A DNA stretch of 7,476 bases from Hyphomonas sp. (GCA_003486945.1 DNFL01000273.1:740-8215), one strand, 5' to 3'; shown: positions 1 to 6,429, counted from the stretch's first letter. Numbers and translations are program-made. Notes: generated from the sequence alone by a model not told the origin.

Positions 1-192
1 GTTCATTTCGAGCTTTCCGCGGCTCAGATGAAGCGAGCCGGGAATGTGGCCTGCGTCGTGCTCCTCCTTGTCCCGTATGTCCAGGACGATCGCGCCTTCT
101 TGTTGCAGGCGGTCAACTTCGCACGGTGCGACTTCTTCAACTTTGGCCCGAGCGGCGTCCGCCAAGGCCTGAAACTTTTCGGAGTAGTTCAT
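1..192 (-). CDS. Rhodanese-like domain protein, N-terminal part (gene runs off the window)
   Basis: The first 64 codons of a rhodanese-type protein read off the left edge without a stop. After a helical lead of about 30 residues comes IVLDIRDKEEHDAGHIPGSLH, the typical first half of a single rhodanese domain (beta strand with D-x-R, then the E-x-x-x-GHIPGS turn). The catalytic Cys loop lies outside the window, so sulfurtransferase activity cannot be judged. No signal peptide is visible, so it is probably cytoplasmic. The start at 192 is preferred over an in-frame ATG at 201 because the Shine-Dalgarno-like AGAAAGG lies 10 nt before 192 but only 1-2 nt before 201. It lies 79 bp after the small gene ending at 272, on the same strand, so the two are probably cotranscribed. 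In this context it could handle sulfane sulfur or persulfide, which is inference. Confidence 0.85.
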   Translation of the reverse strand, partial: MNYSEKFQALADAARAKVEEVAPCEVDRLQQEGAIVLDIRDKEEHDAGHIPGSLHLSRGKLEMN

Positions 193-271
193 GGATGTCA
201 TGCCTTTCTGGCTTGGTATCTGTCGGGGAGCCGCCTGAGCAACAATGCGAAACGTTGAATGAAGAAAGCGG

Positions 272-508
272 TCAGCCATCTGCTTGCCGCCACGCATCCT
301 CGAGCGCGCTGCTGATCGCAGCAAAGGATTGAGGTTGTTCCGGATCTAATGCGTCCGTAACGAGCCGAAGATAGTCCAGAACACTCTCAGGGCTCACGAT
401 GCCGCGCGCATGTAAGTCCAAGGCCCGGCGGAAGAACCGCATCAGAAACTCCTGTTCACTAAGTGTTAGGTGAGTGGCGCAAGGTCCGGGCGTATCTTTC
501 ATCTTCAT
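272..508 (-). CDS. Small hypothetical protein (78 aa)
   Basis: I do not recognise this protein family. It encodes 78 residues, largely predicted helical and soluble, with a core such as SEQEFLMRFFRRALDLHARG followed by SPESVLDYLRLVTDAL and a C-terminal acidic helix ending EDAWRQADG. There is no signal peptide, membrane segment or metal-binding motif. An AGAGG Shine-Dalgarno sequence lies at 513-517, 4 nt before the ATG at 508 and 10 nt before a second in-frame ATG at 502, so the start may be either. It sits between the peroxiredoxin gene and the rhodanese gene on the same strand. Opposite-strand frames here have no ribosome site or recognisable domain. The plausible RBS, the codon character and the operon position support a real gene. 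Confidence 0.65.
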   Translation of the reverse strand: MKMKDTPGPCATHLTLSEQEFLMRFFRRALDLHARGIVSPESVLDYLRLVTDALDPEQPQSFAAISSALEDAWRQADG

Positions 509-617
509 TAGACCTCTGCTTCGGGGGTAACTGACCAGGACGGACAGATTGGGCGTTTTGAAAAGTTCCTGATGACCAAGGCGGATGGACAGTCGCTCAC
601 TATTTCAATGATGTCCC

Positions 618-646
618 GGCCGGTGAAGCTTTTTTGTCCACCGGCC
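618..646 (-). terminator. Perfect 8-bp stem hairpin after the peroxiredoxin gene (possible terminator)
   Basis: GGCCGGTG at 618-625 pairs perfectly with CACCGGCC at 639-646 around a 13-nt loop. It starts 12 nt after the peroxiredoxin stop codon, reading on the minus strand. The stem is GC-rich and stable, but no U-tract follows it on the minus strand. It therefore fits only loosely as an intrinsic terminator and could instead be an mRNA-stabilising 3' hairpin. Confidence 0.35.
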
Positions 647-658
647 AGGTATCAATGC

Positions 659-1294
659 TTACTTCGCTGCAATTTCCGTCAGCCGCAGGTAAGGGCGCAG
701 TTCCTGCCAACCCTGTGGGAAGAGAGATGCGGCTTCTTCATTTCCGATCGAGGGAGGAATGATCACCTTGTTGCCGGGCACCCAATCGGCCGGCGTCGCA
801 ATCCGGTTGGCATCGCTTGCCTGCAAGGCATCGATCACACGCAGGATTTCGTCGAAATTGCGCCCGACACTCATCGGATAGGTCATGGTGAGGCGGATCT
901 TCTTCTTCGGATCGATAATGAAGACCGAGCGGACCGCCGCTGTCTCGCTTTGCTCTGGGTGGATCATGTCGTAGGTGCGAGCGAGAACGAGATCCTCATC
1001 TGCGACAATCGGGAACTGAAGATCCGTTTGCTGAGTGTCGTTGACGTCATCAATCCACTTCAGGTGTTCCTCGACAGAATCCGTCGACAAGCCGAGTGGC
1101 TTGACGTTTCTGTCTGCAAACTGCTTTGCGAGCTGAGCCGTGCGCCCCATCTCAGTCGTGCACACCGGTGTGAAATCAGCCGGGTGGGAGAAGAAGAAAA
1201 CCCAACTGTCTCCGGCCCATTCGTGGAAGCTGATCGGGCCTTTGGTAGATGCGATCGTGAAGTCAGGGGCGGTATCGCCGATACGAAGTGACAT
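659..1294 (-). CDS. 1-Cys peroxiredoxin (Prx6-type)
   Basis: This gene encodes a 211-residue thiol peroxidase of the Prx6/1-Cys group, which reduces hydrogen peroxide and alkyl hydroperoxides, and in many members peroxynitrite, in the cytoplasm. The active-site loop is HPADFTPVCTTEM with the peroxidatic Cys at residue 45. The conserved Arg follows in AAVRSVFIIDP, and the C-terminal signature is TPADWVPGNKVIIPPS, then LFPQGWQELRPYLRLTE. Cys45 is the only cysteine, so the resolving thiol must come from another molecule. Length and motif order match the family. The start at 1294 (MSLRIGDTAPDF) is chosen over an extended frame to 1381 because AAAGGAA lies 6 nt upstream of it and family members begin here. 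It is preceded by a 145-bp region with a strong palindrome, suggesting its own regulated promoter. Confidence 0.95.
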   Translation of the reverse strand: MSLRIGDTAPDFTIASTKGPISFHEWAGDSWVFFFSHPADFTPVCTTEMGRTAQLAKQFADRNVKPLGLSTDSVEEHLKWIDDVNDTQQTDLQFPIVADEDLVLARTYDMIHPEQSETAAVRSVFIIDPKKKIRLTMTYPMSVGRNFDEILRVIDALQASDANRIATPADWVPGNKVIIPPSIGNEEAASLFPQGWQELRPYLRLTEIAAK

Positions 1295-1359
1295 GGGAGG
1301 TTCCTTTGTGATGCTGATTTGCGATGGAAGTGGTGGCGCTGATCTTGTTGCGCACTCTT

Positions 1360-1384
1360 TAAGTGGCAAATAGAATGCCACTTA
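1360..1384 (-). promoter_or_regulatory. 25-bp palindrome upstream of the peroxiredoxin gene, candidate operator
   Basis: TAAGTGGCA and TGCCACTTA form a perfect 9-bp inverted repeat around a 7-nt spacer, 65 bp upstream of the peroxiredoxin start. On the minus strand its left half and centre match the sequence upstream of cydA (TAAGTGGYATTYT, two transitions only), and the centre of symmetry coincides. That argues for a protein-binding site rather than a terminator of the preceding cytochrome gene; no U-tract follows it on either strand. The NsrR-type regulator in this window is the obvious candidate binder, by inference only. Confidence 0.55.
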
Positions 1385-1439
1385 TCTAATCGAATTTGCC
1401 TGCGTGAGCTATTCAATTCTTTGATGGCTTCGTATCAGG

Positions 1440-1973
1440 TCAATCGGTGGGCTGAGTGGCAGCGGTGTAGGAGCCGTGGCAGGCAACGCACTTGCCGGTT
1501 ACGAGTGACACCCGCTCCTGAAGTTCTTCGATGGATTCGGTCTCAGCTGCGTCAGCAAGGGCGGAGAAATCACTGCGAAGGGACTGGCTGATTTGTGAGA
1601 AGCCTTCCGGTGCCTTTTTGCGGAGTTGCTGTCCTATTGTGTCAGGAGCCCGGCGCGTGCTTTGCGCCAGTGCGATTTCTTTGACCCACTCTCTGTCGGA
1701 TTCCGCCAGAGCCGAGTTCAGATTTTGTAGATCAACCAAAAACTCCAGAATCTGGCTCTGGATATGAGCACGTTCTTCGACGGTAACGGCGAAAACTGTT
1801 CGGGTTTCAGCAACAAGCGAGTCCGAACCGCTGGCTGCGGATTCCGCAGCCGCCGGAGAAGGCGCATTGAGGGCAGGGGCTTGTGCCGGTGACAGCTGAG
1901 AGAATGCGACGGCCAATGCGGCGCCGCAGGCGCCGCCTCCGACAAAAATCAAGCCTGTCCGTAGAAAGGTCAT
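1440..1973 (-). CDS. Cytochrome c'-like monohaem protein with N-terminal membrane anchor or signal
   Basis: This 177-residue exported protein begins with a hydrophobic segment (about residues 5-25, rich in Gly and Ala) that is a signal peptide or membrane anchor. An Ala/Pro/Ser-rich linker runs to about residue 50, then a helical domain to the end. A single haem c motif, CVACH (residues 162-166), lies near the C-terminus after a helix reading EELQERVSLVTGKC. A haem motif at the end of a four-helix bundle is the arrangement of cytochrome c'/c-556 proteins, which often have a five-coordinate haem that binds NO. The axial ligands cannot be judged from sequence alone. The start at 1973 is preceded by AAGGAA about 10 nt upstream. 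It follows the DsrE-like gene by 26 bp on the same strand. A role in NO binding or periplasmic electron transfer beside the bd oxidase is inferred from context. Confidence 0.8.
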   Translation of the reverse strand: MTFLRTGLIFVGGGACGAALAVAFSQLSPAQAPALNAPSPAAAESAASGSDSLVAETRTVFAVTVEERAHIQSQILEFLVDLQNLNSALAESDREWVKEIALAQSTRRAPDTIGQQLRKKAPEGFSQISQSLRSDFSALADAAETESIEELQERVSLVTGKCVACHGSYTAATQPTD

Positions 1974-1999
1974 AGTCTCAGTTTCCTTGGGTTTCTGTA

Positions 2000-2464
2000 T
2001 CAGAAGCTCAGTATCTGGACATCGGGCGAGGCAATTAGCTGGCCGATGTCATCAGGTTTAGCCGCGCCGACACCGTTGATCAGGGCTTCCTTTCCAAAAC
2101 TACGATTGGGCAAATAGATCGCGCACACGTCAACCTGCACGCCATCGGCAATCAAAGCCTTCAGAAGACCTTGCGGAGCGGCGCCTTGTGGCTGCAAAGG
2201 CGTCGTTGCGCTCTCGGGCGGCTCCAACAATGCGAGGTCACCGCCAGCGCTACAAAGCAAGATCCGTGGGGCCTAACCGGCTGCCTTTGCGCTTTTGGTG
2301 AGAATCAGGGCCATCAACTGAGTTTCAGCATCGCCGCTCGTGATGACCGTTAGCATCGAACCTGTCTCCACCAGTTTTGGACTAGCGCTTTCGGAGTTTG
2401 CAGTCGCGCAGGCGGCGAGTGCCGATGCGGCAAGTGCCGCTGCGATTTGTGAAAACTTGTGCAT
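2000..2464 (-). pseudogene. DsrE-like periplasmic lipoprotein gene interrupted by an in-frame TAG codon
   Basis: One continuous frame of 155 codons holds two halves separated only by a TAG at 2273-2275 (codon 64). The first half starts MHKFSQIAAALAASALAAC, a lipoprotein signal peptide with lipobox LAAC and lipidated Cys19, and goes on to LTVITSGDAETQLMALILTKSAKAAG. The second half continues at once in the same frame with APRILLCSAGGDLAL, then LLKALIADGVQVDVCAIYLPN and ends ASPDVQILSF. Together these resemble the DsrE/DsrF-like fold (strand, long helix, strand with Cys, later VDVCAIYLPN strand). There is no frameshift. The start has AGGAG 8 nt upstream and lies 3 nt after the DUF2202 stop, so translation is probably coupled. 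The gene may be a recent pseudogene, or the TAG may be a sequencing error. TAG also terminates cydA here, so general amber recoding is unlikely. Confidence 0.75.
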
Positions 2465-2467
2465 GGA

Positions 2468-3016
2468 TTAGCTCCTCTGATGGCCGTGGCCGCGCCCGCG
2501 TGATGAGCAACGCTCGAAGGCGGGTAGATGATTGTCGGCGGAGGCATCTCTCAACGCGCGCAGCACCGAAGAAATGTCCGGATGGGCTTGGACACTCGGG
2601 AGCAATTGCTCATCATAAAGGCGGACATTCTCGATTTCAGCCGCCACACCTATCTGGCAAAGTTCGGCCAAATTCAGGGAGCGCGTTGCCGAGTCTGGTT
2701 GTGACTCGTCCAGCGGAACCGGAACGCCATAGCGTGCATAGATTCCCAGCAGGGCATCGATGTGACGTTGCTCTGCCAGCGCAATATTGACGAAGGGGCG
2801 CACCTCGCCGAACCGTTCGAGGACGACCTGATAGGTAGCCAGAGCTTGGCGCTCGTCTGCGAGTGCGAGGTTTAGAGCTTCGACGACGGCGACGGGCAAG
2901 GGTGACCTTGTTTCCGCAGTCGCTGTCAGAGAGAGAGCAACTGCAGTGGCCGCGACACAACCCCGAACGCCGCGCCCGCGCAGGTGTCCGTTTGGTTTCA
3001 TGTTCATCTTACTCAT
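2468..3016 (-). CDS. Exported ferritin-like DUF2202 family protein
   Basis: This 182-residue protein has a signal peptide (hydrophobic stretch about residues 19-34, cleavage plausible after TATA at residue 34) and a ferritin-like helical domain. The region EALNLALADERQALATYQVV supplies Glu55 and AEQRHIDALL supplies Glu82 and His85. AAEIENVRLYDEQL supplies Glu127/Glu129, and the last helix ends SADNHLPAFERC with His162. This E...ExxH...E...H order is that of the DUF2202 ferritin-like domain, expected to bind a diiron centre. Iron oxidation, iron storage or peroxide handling in the periplasm is inferred from the family. The tail (RGRGHGHQRS) is His/Arg rich. The start is uncertain among ATGs at 3016, 3007 and 3001; none has a strong Shine-Dalgarno sequence. 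It lies 54 bp after the barrel gene and 3 bp before the DsrE-like gene on the same strand. Confidence 0.8.
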   Translation of the reverse strand: MSKMNMKPNGHLRGRGVRGCVAATAVALSLTATAETRSPLPVAVVEALNLALADERQALATYQVVLERFGEVRPFVNIALAEQRHIDALLGIYARYGVPVPLDESQPDSATRSLNLAELCQIGVAAEIENVRLYDEQLLPSVQAHPDISSVLRALRDASADNHLPAFERCSSRGRGHGHQRS

Positions 3017-3070
3017 CCGTCATATTCATTCTTGTTGGAGCCGACTGTCTGTAATCACAGTAGGGCGTCC

Positions 3071-3829
3071 TCAAAATTGCCGTATCATAGCTAGCTTCAG
3101 GTTGGTCTGAGGTGACGAATCCGTCAGTCCCAAGAGGACTTCAGTGGTAAGCGACCAGTTTTTTGCGACAGCAATTGTTGCGAACGGGCCGGCCTGTTGA
3201 CTTTGCTCGGACGCTGCTCGGAGATCGTCGGTCGAGCCGTAGTCGCTGTAGATTTCAAGGCCGAGACTTCGTTTGCCATTAAGTCGATAGGCCAATTGAC
3301 CTCGTGTTTGCAGAAAAACGCCACTGCGCGCCGCGTCTCCTATCTCTTTAGAGCCAAGAGCGACGGCTCTGACTCGCCAGCGTTCGGCAAGACTGAACTG
3401 GTTAGACCAATCAAGCCGAACGGTCGCCGGGCGACCGTCATCGCGCACCCTTGCATCGAGTCTCAGGCCGCTTTGCCAGTCCTGGTCATCAGGTGTCACC
3501 TGCCAGAAAAGCTGAACACCCAGCAGGTCGAAGTCCAAGTCTGTTGTGGCGGTCTCACGCGATTGCGCAATAACGCGCAACATCCAGTCATCGTTCAGGG
3601 ACACCTGGGCGTGCAGCCTGTGGGCGACATTGCCTGTGTCAGGATCAAACCCGATCCTGTACTCGAGGGACTTGTGGTCTGCCTCAATCTCCGGACCGAA
3701 AACGCCGGATGTATTCTGCGCATGCGCCGAGCTACAAATCGCGAGGGCAGCTATGACGTAAATTCCGGTATGACGCCCGCGCCGAACGTCCTCGCACTTC
3801 CACCGGGCTGAGGCTTTCAAAGCCATCAT
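3071..3829 (-). CDS. Predicted outer-membrane beta-barrel protein, function unknown
   Basis: A 252-residue protein with a long basic N-region followed by a hydrophobic stretch (about residues 22-35) and a signal peptidase site after AHA (residue 37). The mature part has the alternating polar/hydrophobic pattern of antiparallel beta strands with short turns, for example WMLRVIAQSRETAT, VQLFWQVTPDD, LAYRLNGKRSLGLEIYSDYG and WSLTTEVLLGLTDS. It ends LAMIRQF, and a terminal Phe is the usual barrel-assembly signal of outer-membrane proteins. The only Cys residues are in the signal region. The start codons ATGATG at 3829/3826 overlap the stop of the DUF2474 gene, so it is probably translated by coupling from the oxidase operon. 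I cannot assign a substrate. It could be a small porin-like or sensor barrel; the link to respiration rests on the gene overlap only. Confidence 0.7.
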   Translation of the reverse strand: MMALKASARWKCEDVRRGRHTGIYVIAALAICSSAHAQNTSGVFGPEIEADHKSLEYRIGFDPDTGNVAHRLHAQVSLNDDWMLRVIAQSRETATTDLDFDLLGVQLFWQVTPDDQDWQSGLRLDARVRDDGRPATVRLDWSNQFSLAERWRVRAVALGSKEIGDAARSGVFLQTRGQLAYRLNGKRSLGLEIYSDYGSTDDLRAASEQSQQAGPFATIAVAKNWSLTTEVLLGLTDSSPQTNLKLAMIRQF

Positions 3830-3954
3830 ATAAATAGCTTGATGAAGAAGCCGAGCAGGATCACGGCGGCCACACCGAGCGCCCACAGTCCGACAAACCA
3901 GGCGAGTTCTTTTGGGCCTGTTTTTTCGATATGCTTGCGATCCTGTTCTCTCAT
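3826..3954 (-). CDS. DUF2474 / CydX-like small subunit of cytochrome bd oxidase
   Basis: A 42-residue frame starts at an ATG that shares its A with the cydB stop (TGATG) and ends inside the ATGATG start of the next gene. It begins MREQDRKHIEKTGPKELAWF and has one transmembrane helix (about residues 17-39, FVGLWALGVAAVILLGFF) followed by a Lys and a short tail. The LAWFVGLWxxGV pattern and single helix match the DUF2474 family, which sits after cydB in CIO-type operons. By analogy to CydX/CydS it is thought to be a small accessory subunit stabilising the haem site of the oxidase. It acts in the inner membrane with CydA and CydB. It is short and easily missed by gene callers, but the overlaps on both sides and the family pattern make it convincing. 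Confidence 0.88.
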   Translation of the reverse strand: MREQDRKHIEKTGPKELAWFVGLWALGVAAVILLGFFIKLFI

Positions 3955-4955
3955 CAGTGGTATCCCGCTTCGGGGTCGACCTTGCCGCGGAACACCCAGT
4001 AGGAGTATGCGGTGTAGGCGATGATCAGGGGAAGGAGGATCGCGGCGCCAACCAGCATGAAAGAGAGGCTTGCGTTAGGGGCGGCCGCTTCGTGGATCGT
4101 AACCGCACGCGGCACGATGTATGGCGCGATACCGATGCCGAGCCCTGCAAAGCAGAGCGCAAAGAGTCCGATAGCTGTCGGAAAGGGCACTTGATCCCGC
4201 TTTGTGAGCAAACTCCAGGCAAGGATGCCCGCCAGGATCGCGGTCAGCGTAGGCACGGGCATCACGAACAGCAGGTGCGGGAAGGTGAACCAGCGTTCTG
4301 CGATGTCTGGAGACAGGAAGGGTGTCCAGATACTGACCACACCGACAAAGACGAGGGTTGCAAGAGCTGTCTTTCGGGCAAGCGTATAGGACTGATCGCG
4401 CAAGTCACCTTCCGTTTTGAGAACCAGCCAGGTGGTTCCGAGCAAAGCGTAGCCTGCTGTCAATGCGATGCCGCAAGTCACGGTGAACGGCGTCAGCCAA
4501 TCCCACCAGCCGCCGCCATAGGCCCGCCCGTCGACTTCTATGCCTTGAACAAAGGCACCGAGAACGATGCCCTGGCAGAAGGTGGCAATCAGTGAGCCAA
4601 AGAAGAATGACCGGTCCCAGATCTTCTCGTGCGCCTTATCGCGCCAGCGATACTCGAATGCCACGCCGCGGAACACGAGTGCCAGAATCATGATGATGAA
4701 GGGCGCGTAAAGCGCTGGCATCACGATCGCATAGGCTAGCGGGAATGCGGCCATCAGACCTCCGCCACCAAGGACAAGCCAGGTCTCGTTGCCGTCCCAG
4801 ACTGGGGCGACAGAATTCATCGCGGTGTCTCGGTCCTTGTCGGATTTGAGGAATGGAAAAACGATGCCGATCCCTAGGTCAAACCCGTCGAGGATGACAT
4901 AGATGAATATCGCGAGGGCGAGCAGTCCGGCCCAGATCCATGGAAGATCAAACAT
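3954..4955 (-). CDS. cydB: Cytochrome bd-type (CIO) ubiquinol oxidase subunit II
   Basis: This 333-residue polytopic inner-membrane protein is the second subunit of cytochrome bd quinol oxidase. It starts MFDLPWIWAGLLALAIFIYV, followed by the family signature ILDGFDLGIG and then, at about residues 50-72, VAPVWDGNETWLVLGGGGLM. Eight or so hydrophobic helices are spread to the end, including GWWDWLTPFTVTCGIALTAGY, PHLLFVMPVPTLTAILAGIL and LSFMLVGAAILLPLIIAY. It pairs with CydA to reduce O2 to water with electrons from ubiquinol, without pumping protons. Length is normal for the CIO type. AGGAG overlaps the TAG stop of cydA 6 nt before this ATG, with 9 bp between the genes, so the two are cotranscribed and probably translationally coupled. 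Its own stop overlaps the DUF2474 start. Confidence 0.97.
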   Translation of the reverse strand: MFDLPWIWAGLLALAIFIYVILDGFDLGIGIVFPFLKSDKDRDTAMNSVAPVWDGNETWLVLGGGGLMAAFPLAYAIVMPALYAPFIIMILALVFRGVAFEYRWRDKAHEKIWDRSFFFGSLIATFCQGIVLGAFVQGIEVDGRAYGGGWWDWLTPFTVTCGIALTAGYALLGTTWLVLKTEGDLRDQSYTLARKTALATLVFVGVVSIWTPFLSPDIAERWFTFPHLLFVMPVPTLTAILAGILAWSLLTKRDQVPFPTAIGLFALCFAGLGIGIAPYIVPRAVTIHEAAAPNASLSFMLVGAAILLPLIIAYTAYSYWVFRGKVDPEAGYH

Positions 4956-4964
4956 GCGCTGCTC

Positions 4965-6371
4965 CTATTCTGCAGGGATTGCGTCGGGACGAAGGGAGGC
5001 CAAGCCAGTCGTTCCCGCGGCGCGGGTCGGACCTTCGTCCAGAGGTTCGAGTGACCCAGGCGGCTTGTTCATCATCTTCAGGATGTAAAGCGTGCCGGCT
5101 CCGAACAGGGCGAAGTAAACCACAACAAATGCAAGGAAGGATGCCGCGACGGCCGGTGCTGCTACCGGCGCCAGGGAGTCTGACGTCGTGAGCAAGCCAT
5201 AGATGGTGTAGGGCTGGCGTCCCACCTCGGTCGTAACCCAACCGGCCAGTACGGCGACGAAACCGGATGGTCCCATCAGCATCGCTGCGCGGTGGAACCA
5301 CGGCGCATCATAGAGCTTACCTCTCCAGCGCAGGAAGAGGCTCACGGCGCCCACCAGCACCATCAGGGTGCCGAGGCCAACCATGATCCGGAAGCTCCAG
5401 AAGACGATGCCGACCGGGGGTTGGAGTTCGTCAGGTACAGTGTCGAGACCTGCAAGCGGAGCATTCATATCGTGCTTCAGGATCAGGGAAGAGACTTTCG
5501 GAATGCCAACGGCATAGTCGAGCCGCTGCTCTTCATCATTCGGGATGCCGAAAAGATAGAGCGGGGCGCCGTCCGGATGGCTCTCATAGTGACCCTCCAT
5601 GGCCATCACCTTCACGGGCTGATGTTCCAGCGTATTGATGCCATGGAAGTCGCCGGCAACCACCTGGATCGGTGCAACGATCGCGGCCATCCACATGGCC
5701 ATGGAGAACATCTTGCGTGCTTCCGGGTTGGTGCGGTTGCGCAGGAGGTGCAGGGCACCAACGGCGCCCACCACGAACGCGGTGGTGAGATAGGCTGCCA
5801 GTACCATGTGAACGAGTCGGTAAGGGAATGACGGATTGAAGATGATCGCGATCCAGTCTTCCGGCACGAATTGGCCAGCCTCATTGATCCCATAGCCGGC
5901 GGGTGTCTGCATCCAGCTGTTCACCGAAAGGATCCAGGTCGCGGAAAGAAGTGTGCCGAAGGCGACCATGACCGTTGCAACGAAATGCAGTGACTTGGAA
6001 ACTCGGCCCATTCCGAACAGCATGACACCGAGAAAACCCGCCTCTAGGAAGAAGGCCGTCAGAACTTCATAGGCCATCAGTGGACCGATCACAGGCCCCG
6101 CCTTATCCGAAAAAACGCTCCAATTGGTTCCGAACTGATAGGACATGACGATGCCGGACACGACGCCCATGCCAAAGGCAACGGCAAAGATCTTCCGCCA
6201 GTATTTGAAAAGGTTCAGGTATACAGGCTTGTTCGTCTTGAGCCACATACCTTCCAGCACCATCAGATAGCTGGCGAGCCCGATGGAGAAGGCCGGAAAG
6301 ATAATGTGGAACATCACCGTGAAAGCGAACTGCGCACGCGCGAGGACGAGAGCATCGAGGGTTTCAATCAT
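4965..6371 (-). CDS. cydA: Cytochrome bd-type (CIO) ubiquinol oxidase subunit I, short Q-loop
   Basis: A 468-residue inner-membrane subunit carrying the haems and quinol site. Recognisable sites by comparison with E. coli CydA are His22 (haem ligand, in MFHIIFPAFSIG), Glu102 and Glu110 (YEVLTAFFLE), His188 (RLVHMVLAAY), Lys254 and Glu259 in the Q-loop, Met330 (FRIM), and the motif GWVTTEVGRQPY at 377-388. The Q-loop lacks the long C-terminal insert of the E. coli enzyme: only about 60 residues separate Glu259 from the FRIM helix, which is the cyanide-insensitive (CioA) class. CIO enzymes tolerate cyanide, sulfide and NO well. The start at 6371 (MIETLDALVL) is chosen because GGAG lies about 8 nt upstream and the His22 spacing fits; the frame extending to 6506 is not conserved in character. 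It is transcribed away from the regulator gene and has a palindrome 38-60 bp upstream. Confidence 0.97.
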   Translation of the reverse strand: MIETLDALVLARAQFAFTVMFHIIFPAFSIGLASYLMVLEGMWLKTNKPVYLNLFKYWRKIFAVAFGMGVVSGIVMSYQFGTNWSVFSDKAGPVIGPLMAYEVLTAFFLEAGFLGVMLFGMGRVSKSLHFVATVMVAFGTLLSATWILSVNSWMQTPAGYGINEAGQFVPEDWIAIIFNPSFPYRLVHMVLAAYLTTAFVVGAVGALHLLRNRTNPEARKMFSMAMWMAAIVAPIQVVAGDFHGINTLEHQPVKVMAMEGHYESHPDGAPLYLFGIPNDEEQRLDYAVGIPKVSSLILKHDMNAPLAGLDTVPDELQPPVGIVFWSFRIMVGLGTLMVLVGAVSLFLRWRGKLYDAPWFHRAAMLMGPSGFVAVLAGWVTTEVGRQPYTIYGLLTTSDSLAPVAAPAVAASFLAFVVVYFALFGAGTLYILKMMNKPPGSLEPLDEGPTRAAGTTGLASLRPDAIPAE

Positions 6372-6404
6372 CGGTGTTTCTCCGGAATTTGACGGCGGCC
6401 GATA

Positions 6405-6429
6405 AAACAGGTATTCAAAATACCACTTA
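6405..6429 (-). promoter_or_regulatory. Palindromic operator candidate between cydA and the NsrR-type regulator
   Basis: GGTATT (6410-6415), spacer CAA and AATACC (6419-6424) form a perfect 6-3-6 inverted repeat centred at 6417, about 46 bp before the cydA start. The AT-rich centre and outer arms resemble the NsrR/Rrf2 type of site. Read on the minus strand, the wider 25 bp shares 16 positions with the palindrome upstream of the peroxiredoxin gene (1360-1384), including TAAGTGGYATTYT at its left. It lies in the only space where both divergent promoters can be, so one bound dimer could control cydA and the regulator itself. No FNR box (TTGAT-N4-ATCAA) was seen here. Confidence 0.55.

Noticed and set aside
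572..1291. Long plus-strand open frame opposite the peroxiredoxin gene
   Set aside because: It is antisense to a clear peroxiredoxin, has no recognisable domain, and is Arg/His-rich as expected of a shadow frame.
3044..3061. Small inverted repeat ACTGT-N8-ACAGT between the barrel and DUF2202 genes
   Set aside because: The arms are only 5 bp, with no match to the other palindromes and no U-tract; not enough to call an operator or terminator.
3912..4595. Plus-strand open frame opposite cydB
   Set aside because: The composition is low-complexity charged residues, there is no domain or ribosome site, and cydB on the other strand is unmistakable.
5292..5831. Plus-strand open frame opposite cydA
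   Set aside because: It is His/Glu-rich and antisense to conserved cydA motifs; a shadow frame.
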